DNA of 64,000 bases from a virus: the IMG/VR virus record IMGVR_UViG_3300020156_000029, positions 1-64,000 of that record, one strand, 5' to 3'. Shown piece by piece: positions 58,843-64,000 of this stretch. The stretch's first letter is position 1, and every line of letters starts with the position of its first letter. The notes beneath the pieces are model-generated. The model was not told where the DNA came from. It saw nothing but the letters and a program-made list of their open reading frames with translations, and made no database searches. The position numbers and the translations under genes are program-made.

Positions 58843-58874
58843 GGTTTTATTCCACACATGGCGGAGCGCGTCAA
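58843..58874 (-). promoter_or_regulatory. Early promoter with operator-like repeat
   Basis: TTGACG (58874-58869), 17-base spacer, AATAAA (58851-58846) in GGAATAAAACC (58853-58843); CGGATTTATCCG upstream. The -35 overlaps the end of the 58871-59086 gene. Confidence 0.65.
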
Positions 58875-59086
58875 CGGATAAATCCGGCGTCTCGCAACAT
58901 TTTCTCAGTCGCTCGAGGCACGCCGCGCCAGGGCGTGACCTGGCCACGGTAGAAGATCGCGCACTCGGCATGTTGCAAGCGCCAGTGCTTGCCGGGGCGA
59001 GGGTCTTTCGTGCGCTCGAAGTGGCCGGCCCCCGCGTCGACCGTCTCGCGGCATCGGTAGCAGGGGCCGGGGTGGCGGTTACGCAT
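58871..59086 (-). CDS. Small zinc-binding-like protein, 71 residues
   Basis: MRNRHPGPCYRCRETVDAGAGHF supplies Cys-x-x-Cys, and HWRLQHAECAIFYRG supplies His/Cys: a likely treble-clef-like zinc site. Eight-base overlap with the gene upstream. Confidence 0.7.
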   Translation of the reverse strand: MRNRHPGPCYRCRETVDAGAGHFERTKDPRPGKHWRLQHAECAIFYRGQVTPWRGVPRATEKMLRDAGFIR

Positions 59087-59390
59087 GGGGCGGAATCTCG
59101 GGGCGTTCGGGCCAGGTGAAGGCGAGGCCGATCCGGCGCGCGCAATCGAGACCCACCGGCCCGATCACGACCGGCGCGGAGTGGGTGCGCCGCGCCCTGA
59201 TCTCGACCACCGCCCCGGCGAAATCCTCGGGATGGATCACGTCGTGCGTGTCCAGTTCATAGGCGATCCACCGGCGCGGCTGGCCCGGCGCTAGGTCGCG
59301 CTGGCACCGCTCGCAGTAGTCGGCCGTCTTCGGGTCGCGCCGATAGTCGGGGTCGAGGTTGGCGACGCGGTAGGGTCGGGGGTTACGCAT
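59079..59390 (-). CDS. Zinc-finger-like hypothetical protein, 103 residues
   Basis: TADYCERCQRDLAPGQPRRWIAYE has a Cys-x-x-Cys at about 30-33; a later GPVGLDCARRIGL could add a fourth ligand. The start MRNPRPYRVANLDPDYRRDP resembles the MRNRHPG start of the neighbouring gene. Not recognised. Confidence 0.65.
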   Translation of the reverse strand: MRNPRPYRVANLDPDYRRDPKTADYCERCQRDLAPGQPRRWIAYELDTHDVIHPEDFAGAVVEIRARRTHSAPVVIGPVGLDCARRIGLAFTWPERPEIPPHA

Positions 59391-59583
59391 CCTTGACGCT
59401 CGCGCGGCCCGCATCGAATGCCAGGGCGAGGAGGGCGTAAAGCTGCGCCTCACTGAGCACGCGGGTTGTGCATGGCCCGCCGCCGTGGCCCTTGCGGCCG
59501 GATAGCAGGCGGGCGGCGTTGTGAGAGGCCCAGCGGTCGGCCTCGGGACTGACCTTGGCGGGCTTTGAGGTGGCGTCGCTCAT
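59383..59583 (-). CDS. Small hypothetical protein, 66 residues
   Basis: MSDATSKPAKVSPEADRWASHNAA...LSEAQLYALLALAFDAGRASV, two helices joined by a Gly-rich loop. Overlaps the neighbour genes by eight and four bases. Not recognised. Confidence 0.62.
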   Translation of the reverse strand: MSDATSKPAKVSPEADRWASHNAARLLSGRKGHGGGPCTTRVLSEAQLYALLALAFDAGRASVKDA

Positions 59584-59753
59584 TCCGGCAGTTCCTTAAT
59601 CGTCGCCTTGATCGAGCCATCACACCGCGTCGCGGCGGTCTTGCGCCTTGCGAGCATCTTGCGGGCCAGGTTCTCGGCGAGCTTCTCGTGATCGACGGAC
59701 ACGACGAGTTCAAAGCGGGAGCCGTCGCGGCGCTTGAAGGTGTGGCGGGTCAT
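59580..59753 (-). CDS. Small basic protein, 57 residues
   Basis: MTRHTFKRRDGSRFELVVSVDHEKLAENLARKML split into a beta hairpin and a helix, then a basic Cys-containing tail. ATGA overlap with the gene upstream. Not recognised. Confidence 0.62.
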   Translation of the reverse strand: MTRHTFKRRDGSRFELVVSVDHEKLAENLARKMLARRKTAATRCDGSIKATIKELPE

Positions 59754-59983
59754 TGATCCATGAACCTGAACAAGCGCCCCTCGTCGGAGGCCGCGCAGTT
59801 GATGACCACCGACTCGCAAGGCGAGACGATGCGGAGGCCGGAAGGGCTGGGCTCGATCAGGCAAGCGCCGCCGGGGAACTTGCGGTCGTATTCACGGGTC
59901 AACTCGCCGACGCGGCTCGTCGTGCTTTGGCCCGTGACGTGGCGGGCGACGGCGTTTGCGAGGATGCGGGCGGGGCGGGTCAT
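59750..59983 (-). CDS. Small hypothetical protein, 77 residues
   Basis: Basic N-terminus (MTRPARILANAVARHVTGQS), then a beta-rich part with CLIEPSPSGLRIVSPCESVVINC, in which three Cys may pair or bind metal. Not recognised. Confidence 0.62.
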   Translation of the reverse strand: MTRPARILANAVARHVTGQSTTSRVGELTREYDRKFPGGACLIEPSPSGLRIVSPCESVVINCAASDEGRLFRFMDQ

Positions 59984-59986
59984 GGC

Positions 59987-60232
59987 TCAGGATTCCAGCC
60001 GCTCGAAGCGATAGCCGCTCGCGTGGAACTCCGAGGGCGACGCGGTGGTCATGTAGCGGTCGTTCCAGTCGGCGGAACCGGCGCGGGCCAGGTCGACGGG
60101 GCCGTCGATCCGAACCGACATGCGACCGGCGGCCGATCGGGCGGCGCTGTCGCTGGCGTAGCGGGCGAACTCGACAGCCTCCGGCCCCATGCCGTCCGCG
60201 CCGAAGCTCTTGAACTCGTATTGCTGGGTCAT
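59987..60232 (-). CDS. Small hypothetical protein, 81 residues
   Basis: MTQQYEFKSFGADGMGPEAVEFARYASDSAARSA; mixed alpha/beta with a long Ala/Ser helix. Three-base gaps to its neighbours. Not recognised. Confidence 0.62.
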   Translation of the reverse strand: MTQQYEFKSFGADGMGPEAVEFARYASDSAARSAAGRMSVRIDGPVDLARAGSADWNDRYMTTASPSEFHASGYRFERLES

Positions 60233-60235
60233 GGC

Positions 60236-60625
60236 TCAGCCCTCAAAGTTCGCGCGGATGAGGGTCGCCAGCATGGTGCGGGCGCGGTCGGCGATAGCTT
60301 CCTCGAGGTGAGGCTTGAAGGTCGCCGAGGCGATGCCGCGATTGCTGCAGGCGTCCAGCGCAGCCCCGGCGGCGGACACGGCGTCACGCACAGCGTATTC
60401 CATGCCGTCCAGCATGGCGGCGATGGCCAGGGCGTCGCCCTCATCCTTCGCGCGGATCATGCCGACCTGGGAGGCGTGGCCCGATCCGACGTTGTAGACT
60501 CCGAGGTGGCCCATAGCCGAGTTGACGGTGACGACCGTCTCGCCGCGCGCCCAGATGCCGGGCGAGTGCTCGGCGAAGCCCGCGAAGGTCAGGACGTCGG
60601 CGGCGGTGGTGGTCTTGCTGGCCAT
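60236..60625 (-). CDS. Hypothetical early protein, 129 residues
   Basis: MASKTTTAADVLTFAGFAEHSPGIWARGETVVTVNSAMGH continues into two long helices (EGDALAIAAMLDGMEYAVRDAV). First gene of the 60625-58871 unit, with GGGAGAG upstream and an operator-bearing promoter at 60.65-60.68 kb. Confidence 0.68.
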   Translation of the reverse strand: MASKTTTAADVLTFAGFAEHSPGIWARGETVVTVNSAMGHLGVYNVGSGHASQVGMIRAKDEGDALAIAAMLDGMEYAVRDAVSAAGAALDACSNRGIASATFKPHLEEAIADRARTMLATLIRANFEG

Positions 60626-60650
60626 CTGTGGCTCTCCCTTGATGATATGA

Positions 60651-60681
60651 GGAATAAAGCAGCATATGAGGGAGGCGTCAA
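60651..60681 (-). promoter_or_regulatory. Early promoter with operator-like repeat
   Basis: TTGACG (60681-60676), 17-base spacer, TTTATT (60658-60653) in GCTTTATTCC (60660-60651). CGGAAATATCCG lies upstream of the -35. Confidence 0.62.
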
Positions 60682-60689
60682 CGGATATT

Positions 60690-60870
60690 TCCGGCGAACA
60701 GCGTTATTTTATTGTTCGCGGTGGTTTGGCAGGGTATCGGAAACCCAGACCCCAAACCTCCTCCAAAAATCTTCAATAATATCATATATATAGTATATAT
60801 ATTGAGGGGGTTTATATAGGTATTGAAGGTTTAAGGGGGGGGAGGGTATTTCATACAAGGTTTTATTCCT
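60690..60870. other. AT-rich non-coding region, candidate replication origin
   Basis: Only long AT-rich island in a GC-rich genome: around 60770-60830 nearly all bases are A or T, including TATATATAG TATATATA with flanking inverted TTCAATA/TATTGAA, bordered by G runs (GGGGGTTTATATAGG; AAGGGGGGGGAGGG). It is intergenic between divergent-looking early units, and contains an operator repeat GGTTTTATTCC (60859-60869). These are features of a DNA unwinding element; initiator binding is not shown. Confidence 0.45.
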
Positions 60871-60935
60871 GAGTTATGGGAGTCTCTATAGCGCAAACCT
60901 CGGAAACCCGCTTTACCCTCGAAACCCCGGCCACG

Positions 60936-60958
60936 AAAAAGGCCGCCCGAAGGCGGCC
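60936..60958 (-). terminator. Intrinsic terminator of the 61343-60981 gene
   Basis: Minus strand GGCCGCC-TTCG-GGCGGCC (60958-60941) followed by TTTTT (60940-60936). Strong and perfectly paired. Confidence 0.88.
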
Positions 60959-60980
60959 CCGCTCGGTGTCCTGGCGGCTC

Positions 60981-61343
60981 TCACTTCGCCGCGCGCACCT
61001 CCTCCCAATCGTCGCGGCATTGCTCGCCGTAGACCGCCCGGCCCGCCTCGCGCCACCACGCCCGGCCCGCCTCGACTTGGCCCGCCGCGCCGCTCGCCTG
61101 GGCGCGCTCGATGCACTGGCGGGTCTCCTCCGCCGGGGAGCCGTCGCCGGGCGCAATCGGCTCAATGCGCTTGCATGTCGGAAACTCATCCTCGGCGGCG
61201 CGATAGAGCGGGCCGGTTGCGCCCTCGCACCCATAGCCAACGAGGCGGGTCGGGTCGGCCGGCCGGCTGGGCTGGGCCGTGGCCACGATCCAGAAGGGCG
61301 CGACGGCGAGGGCGACAGCGGCGGCGGAAAGCATGAAGCGCAT
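60981..61343 (-). CDS. Secreted Cys-containing protein
   Basis: 120 residues with a signal peptide (MRFMLSAAAVALAVAPFWIVATA) and four Cys in the mature part (GYGCEGA, FPTCKRI, TRQCIERA, GEQCRDDW), likely two disulfides. Periplasmic location inferred. An early-expressed exported protein suggests exclusion or envelope modification. Not recognised. Confidence 0.68.
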   Translation of the reverse strand: MRFMLSAAAVALAVAPFWIVATAQPSRPADPTRLVGYGCEGATGPLYRAAEDEFPTCKRIEPIAPGDGSPAEETRQCIERAQASGAAGQVEAGRAWWREAGRAVYGEQCRDDWEEVRAAK

Positions 61344-61355
61344 GGGGCGAACCTT

Positions 61356-61655
61356 TCAGGCCAGGTGAATGCGGAAGACGTCGGCGGCGGGCGTGACGCG
61401 ATAGGCGCGCTTGCCGCTGTTGATCACGAGCGAGACCACGTCGCGGGCCTCGAGCGACACGGCCCAGACGAAAGCGCCGTAGCTGTTCGAGGAGATCACG
61501 AACACGTCGCGGCCGTGCTCCTGGGCGGAGCGAGCGGCGGAGCGAACCGCGCCCGAGAGATCGGCGGCGCTGTAGCGCTTGCGCCAGGTCTTAGGCTTCT
61601 CGCCCTTCAGCGTGGCGGTCGCCTGGACCTCGAGGGTCTCGCGTTCGATTTGCAT
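61356..61655 (-). CDS. Hypothetical early protein, 99 residues
   Basis: MQIERETLEVQATATLKGEKPKTWRKRYSAADLSG, beta-rich start then a helix with AARSAQEHGRDVFVISSNSYGAF. GGAG precedes the ATG at 61655; the promoter is one arm of the divergent pair at 61.7 kb. Not recognised. Confidence 0.68.
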   Translation of the reverse strand: MQIERETLEVQATATLKGEKPKTWRKRYSAADLSGAVRSAARSAQEHGRDVFVISSNSYGAFVWAVSLEARDVVSLVINSGKRAYRVTPAADVFRIHLA

Positions 61656-61681
61656 GTCGGTCGCTCCGTTCTGATGCCCCA

Positions 61682-61752
61682 ACCATGCCGCGAATAAAAA
61701 CGCATGTCAACCGGATTTATCCGTTGACACGCCCGTTTTTATTCCACATATT
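61682..61752. promoter_or_regulatory. Divergent early promoter pair with mirrored operators
   Basis: Leftward: TTGACA (61710-61705), 17 bases, CATGGT (61687-61682), repeat GTTTTTATTCG (61701-61691). Rightward: TTGACA (61724-61729), 17 bases, CATATT (61747-61752), repeat GTTTTTATTCC (61735-61745). The two -35s are joined by GTCAACCGGATTTATCCGTTGAC in two halves, a near-perfect palindrome centred about 61717. Confidence 0.75.
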
Positions 61753-61778
61753 AGACCCATCGAAACGGAGACACCGCC

Positions 61779-62474
61779 ATGACCTCGAACGTGATCAGCT
61801 TCGCCGCCTTCAAGAACGACCGCCGCGCCGCCGCCGAAACCGCCAAGCGCGAAGAAGCCAAGGCCGCCCGCATCGAGAAGGAGCGCCAGGAGATCGCCGA
61901 CAGCCTGGGCGGCACGGCCGGCGCTCACATCATCGCCGACGTGCTGACCGACCTGAAGGCGAAGGAGCAAGAGACGAAATACGTCCCCGCCTATTGCGAC
62001 CCCTCGAACGAAGTTCGCGGCGCGAAGTATGAGGCGACCCGGAATCTCGACATCACCGAAATCGCCAAGCGGATGCGCGCTGACATCAAGGCGCTGAACC
62101 TCCGCCCCGGCTTCAAGGTCGCCGTTCGCACTCAGCGTTATTCCGGCGGCCAGTCAATCGACATTCGCGTTACGGCCCTGCCCGATGACTTCCGCGTCTA
62201 TTCCGAGGCCCGCGCGTCCTGGGACAAGCAGTTCCCGAACAGCTACCGCCCGCCGCTGTCGGTCGCCGATCAGCACAGCCCCGAATATAACGAGGTTAAG
62301 GCGAAGCTCGAGGCGATCCACAACGCCTATAACCGCGACAACAGCGACAGCATGACCGACTATTTCGACACCCGCTATTATGGGTCGGTCAACTTCGAGG
62401 GCACCTGGGAGCGCGGCAAGGCCGAAGTCGAGGCCAGCCCCGGCACCTACTGGCACCCCGACAGCGCCCGCTAA
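61779..62474 (+). CDS. LPD29-domain-like protein
   Basis: 231 residues. After a Lys/Glu/Ala coiled N-terminus, the segment NLDITEIAKRMRADIKAL...FKVAVRTQRYSGGQSIDIRV matches the LPD29 (large polyvalent protein associated) fold; the C-terminus has aromatic-rich FDTRYYG. Such domains ride in early proteins of phages and plasmids and are suspected anti-defence modules. It follows the rightward early promoter. Confidence 0.75.
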   Translation: MTSNVISFAAFKNDRRAAAETAKREEAKAARIEKERQEIADSLGGTAGAHIIADVLTDLKAKEQETKYVPAYCDPSNEVRGAKYEATRNLDITEIAKRMRADIKALNLRPGFKVAVRTQRYSGGQSIDIRVTALPDDFRVYSEARASWDKQFPNSYRPPLSVADQHSPEYNEVKAKLEAIHNAYNRDNSDSMTDYFDTRYYGSVNFEGTWERGKAEVEASPGTYWHPDSAR

Positions 62475-62516
62475 ATCGACCCCGCATTTTTTCGCCCCGC
62501 GTGCCGGATTTATCCG

Positions 62517-62548
62517 TTGACACGCGGGGCGACATGCTGTTTTATTCC
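62517..62548 (+). promoter_or_regulatory. Early promoter with operator-like repeat
   Basis: TTGACA (62517-62522), 17-base spacer, TTTTAT (62540-62545) in GTTTTATTCC (62539-62548); GGATTTATCCG directly upstream of the -35. Drives the 62573 gene. Confidence 0.68.
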
Positions 62549-62572
62549 CTCATCAGCAAGGGAGATGCAGTT

Positions 62573-62803
62573 ATGTGGTCACGCGGAAAAGACGCCGAGA
62601 ACCCCGGCAAGTTCGCCTTCGAGCTTTGGGACGGCTTCGACCTGATCAAGCGGGTTGGCGGCTTCGACACGGCCCAGGAAGCCGACCGCGCCGCCGAGGC
62701 CGCCCAGCGCGCGCACCTGTTCCCGCAAGCCGAGGAGCCGCTACCGGACGACATCGCCAATATGTCGATTGAGGAGCTAGGGCGCGAGCTAGGCCTAGAA
62801 TAG
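62573..62803 (+). CDS. Small early protein, 76 residues
   Basis: MWSRGKDAENPGKFAFELWDGFDLIKRVGGF begins a beta meander followed by a helix, with an acidic C-terminus (MSIEELGRELGLE). GGGAG lies upstream. Not recognised. Confidence 0.65.
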   Translation: MWSRGKDAENPGKFAFELWDGFDLIKRVGGFDTAQEADRAAEAAQRAHLFPQAEEPLPDDIANMSIEELGRELGLE

Positions 62804-62814
62804 CCCCTCCCGCC

Positions 62815-62855
62815 ACCCGACCCGCCCCGAACCCTAGGCCCGCAAGGCCTAGGGT
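62815..62855 (+). promoter_or_regulatory. Phage promoter family site 7 (before VRR-NUC gene)
   Basis: Box ACCCGACCCGCCCCG (62815-62829), identical to site 1, 20-base spacer, TAGGGT (62850-62855), seven bases before the ATG. The -10-like hexamer lies in the 3' arm of the terminator listed next. Confidence 0.58.
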
Positions 62856-62858
62856 TTT
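62832..62858 (+). terminator. Intrinsic terminator overlapping promoter-family site 7
   Basis: Nine-pair stem CCCTAGGCC (62832-62840)/GGCCTAGGG (62846-62854), loop CGCAA, then TTTT. It ends the early unit from 62.5 kb. Confidence 0.75.
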
Positions 62859-62861
62859 CGC

Positions 62862-63254
62862 ATGGCCGCAACCGATCGAGTGAGCAACCGAATCCCTGAG
62901 TGGCGACTGCAGGCCGAACAGGTCGCGGAGCTTGAACGGCTCGAGGCCCTCGGCCATGCGTTCGCCTATGCCGCCGGGCTCGAGGGCGTGCCCCTGACGC
63001 CGAAAAAGCGCCGCGAGATGCGAGCCCAAGGCATGAAGGCCGGCGAGCCTGACTTGCGATTCTACTTCCCCGGCGCGCGCTTGATCCTCCTCGAGAACAA
63101 GGCGGATGGCGGCTCGCTCTCGAAGGATCAGCGCGAGCGCCACGCCCTCCTAACTCGCCTGGGCTTCGAGGTGCGGACTCGCAAGATGCTGACGCTCGAG
63201 GAGGCCCGCCAGGTCGTGCGCGACATCGTCGAGGAGTTCGCGCCCCTTGGCTGA
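62862..63254 (+). CDS. VRR-NUC domain nuclease
   Basis: 130 residues; KAGEPDLRFYFP then LILLENKADGGSLSKDQRER give the PD-(D/E)XK VRR-NUC motif (Asp, Glu-x-Lys, Gln). Stand-alone phage VRR-NUC proteins are structure-specific endonucleases, possibly resolving branched DNA before packaging. It is behind a box-type promoter, unlike its early neighbours, which suggests late timing and links the right end to terminase. Confidence 0.85.
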   Translation: MAATDRVSNRIPEWRLQAEQVAELERLEALGHAFAYAAGLEGVPLTPKKRREMRAQGMKAGEPDLRFYFPGARLILLENKADGGSLSKDQRERHALLTRLGFEVRTRKMLTLEEARQVVRDIVEEFAPLG

Positions 63255-63843
63255 GATTCGCCTAGAGCTTGAAGGCCGCGAGCTTCGCCGCTTTCGCACC
63301 CTGGCCAGCGTGTCGCGCACGATGGCCGCAAAGTCGCTGACATTCACGGCGGAGAAGGCCGTCCCCGCTTGGCGGGCCGGTCATCACGTCTTCACGAAGC
63401 GCCGCCCATGGATCGACTCGGGCGTGCGGATGCGCCCCGCCACGGCGGGCAACCTGAATGCGCGCGTCGGGACAATCGACCTCTACATGGGCCGCCACGT
63501 CGTCGGCATTGGCGACGAAAAGCGCGCCAGCGGCCGGGGTCTATTCGTCCCGAACGAACCCGCGCGGCAACAGGGCACACACACCCAGATCAGACGGCGC
63601 ATCTCGCGGATGCGCTCGACCCAGCGCAAACCGTTCTGGATCGACTACGCGGGCGGGCGGCTGCTAGTCCGCCGCAAGGGCAAGGCCCGCACCCCCTTGA
63701 CCGTGCTAGGGCGCTCGCGCTCGAGCGTTGACATCCCCGAACGCCTGGACGCCCTCGGCATCGTGTCGGGCGTAGTGCATCGGGAGTTCGGCCCCGTGTA
63801 TGAGCGCCTCTTGCTCCGATGGGCGGAGACGGGGAGGGTCTAA
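63247..63843 (+). CDS. Hypothetical basic protein near the right end
   Basis: 198 residues from a TTG start overlapping the VRR-NUC stop. Arg-rich; SVSRTMAAKSLTFTAEKAVPAW and later ARVGTIDLYMGRHVVGIGD recall minor tail/completion proteins (gpZ-like), but the match is weak. Its position next to the (circular) left arm would be consistent with a virion or packaging role. Confidence 0.55.
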   Translation: MAEIRLELEGRELRRFRTLASVSRTMAAKSLTFTAEKAVPAWRAGHHVFTKRRPWIDSGVRMRPATAGNLNARVGTIDLYMGRHVVGIGDEKRASGRGLFVPNEPARQQGTHTQIRRRISRMRSTQRKPFWIDYAGGRLLVRRKGKARTPLTVLGRSRSSVDIPERLDALGIVSGVVHREFGPVYERLLLRWAETGRV

Positions 63844-64000
63844 ACCCCCGACAATCAGGACGACGCCACACGCCCGCCCGCTCCCCGCTGGCGGGCGTTG
63901 CCATGTCCAGCGCCACGCGCACCCGCGCCCCCACCACGCCCCACCCATGCGCTAGGCCAGGCCATAGGCCCGCCCTATCCCCCGTCCTCTACGATAGGTC
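63844..64000. other. Right-end non-coding region
   Basis: Contains a perfect nine-pair stem ACGCCCGCC (63870-63878)/GGCGGGCGT (63890-63898) without a T run, a C-rich tract (63925-63955) and TACGATAG near the end. It may hold the right genome end or a cos-proximal control site. No gene seen. Confidence 0.35.

Noticed and set aside
32881-62548. CRISPR array from repeated GGAATAAAA/TTTTATTCC elements
   Set aside because: The repeats are about 10 bases, dispersed over 30 kb, in both orientations and always in promoters; no spacer-repeat array.
63870-63898. Intrinsic terminator at the right end
   Set aside because: The nine-pair stem is perfect but no T run follows on either strand; described only as a hairpin.
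1-64000. Integrated prophage with host flanks
   Set aside because: attP and integrase lie in the middle, terminase at the left end, and no host genes are present at either end.

Overview
The window looks like the genome of a temperate, GC-rich tailed phage (Caudoviricetes) of an alphaproteobacterium, probably a relative of Caulobacter or Brevundimonas. The host is inferred from a GcrA-family regulator, a circularly permuted two-piece tmRNA of the alphaproteobacterial kind, and strong GC bias at third codon positions. No host chromosomal genes are visible. The integrase and a tRNA-Gly(CCC) attachment sequence lie in the middle of the map and terminase lies at the left end, so this is a phage genome (or nearly all of one) rather than an integrated prophage. 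Identifications come from reading motifs and protein similarity by eye; no database was searched.

Left arm (0.2-31.3 kb, all + strand): a mosaic of a lambda-type head (terminase, gpW-like connector, portal, S49 protease with nested scaffold, decoration protein, major capsid, FII-like joiner) and a P2-type contractile tail (V, W, J, I, sheath, tube, E with a probable frameshift, T, U, X, D). Five candidate fibre or receptor-binding genes sit between baseplate and sheath genes. A lysis cassette follows (NlpC/CHAP-like endolysin, holin candidate, overlapping Rz/Rz1 spanins), then a phosphoesterase and a small secreted protein with an HExxHxxGxxH motif.

Centre (31.25-32.93 kb, no convincing protein gene): an RNA locus with its own promoter, a permuted tmRNA with an in-frame tag, a densely paired RNA region containing a second tRNA-like cloverleaf in permuted order, terminators, and attP (3' end of tRNA-Gly(CCC) flanked by four TTTTACA arm-type repeats).

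Right arm: a + strand set of small early genes (32.9-34.7 kb) runs head-on into a long minus-strand operon (42.57 to 34.66 kb) encoding a sliding clamp, XRE-like protein, ECF sigma factor, ParB-like protein, stand-alone DnaA domain IV, DEDDh exonuclease, Nudix hydrolase, DUF2493 protein and integrase. A repressor with a catalytically dead S24 domain (42.65-43.38 kb) faces a + strand replication and regulation operon (43.5-53.3 kb): winged-helix regulator, AAA_24 ATPase, DUF669 protein, PD-(D/E)XK nuclease, GcrA homologue, two DNA methyltransferases, SF2 helicase and primase-helicase. From 53.3 to 61.7 kb is a run of small minus-strand early genes in units, each preceded by a TTGAC promoter carrying a GGAATAAAA-type repeat, with an AT-rich candidate origin at 60.7-60.9 kb. 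LPD29-like and VRR-NUC genes lie at the right end.

Two promoter families can be read directly. (1) Early promoters: TTGACA/G, about 17 bp, -10, with a GGAATAAAA/TTTTATTCC repeat, the likely repressor operator. (2) Seven intergenic sites with a box close to ACCCGACCCGCCCCG followed 19-20 bp later by a T-starting -10-like hexamer, upstream of structural, lysis, RNA and replication genes; these are probably activator- or sigma-dependent phage promoters.
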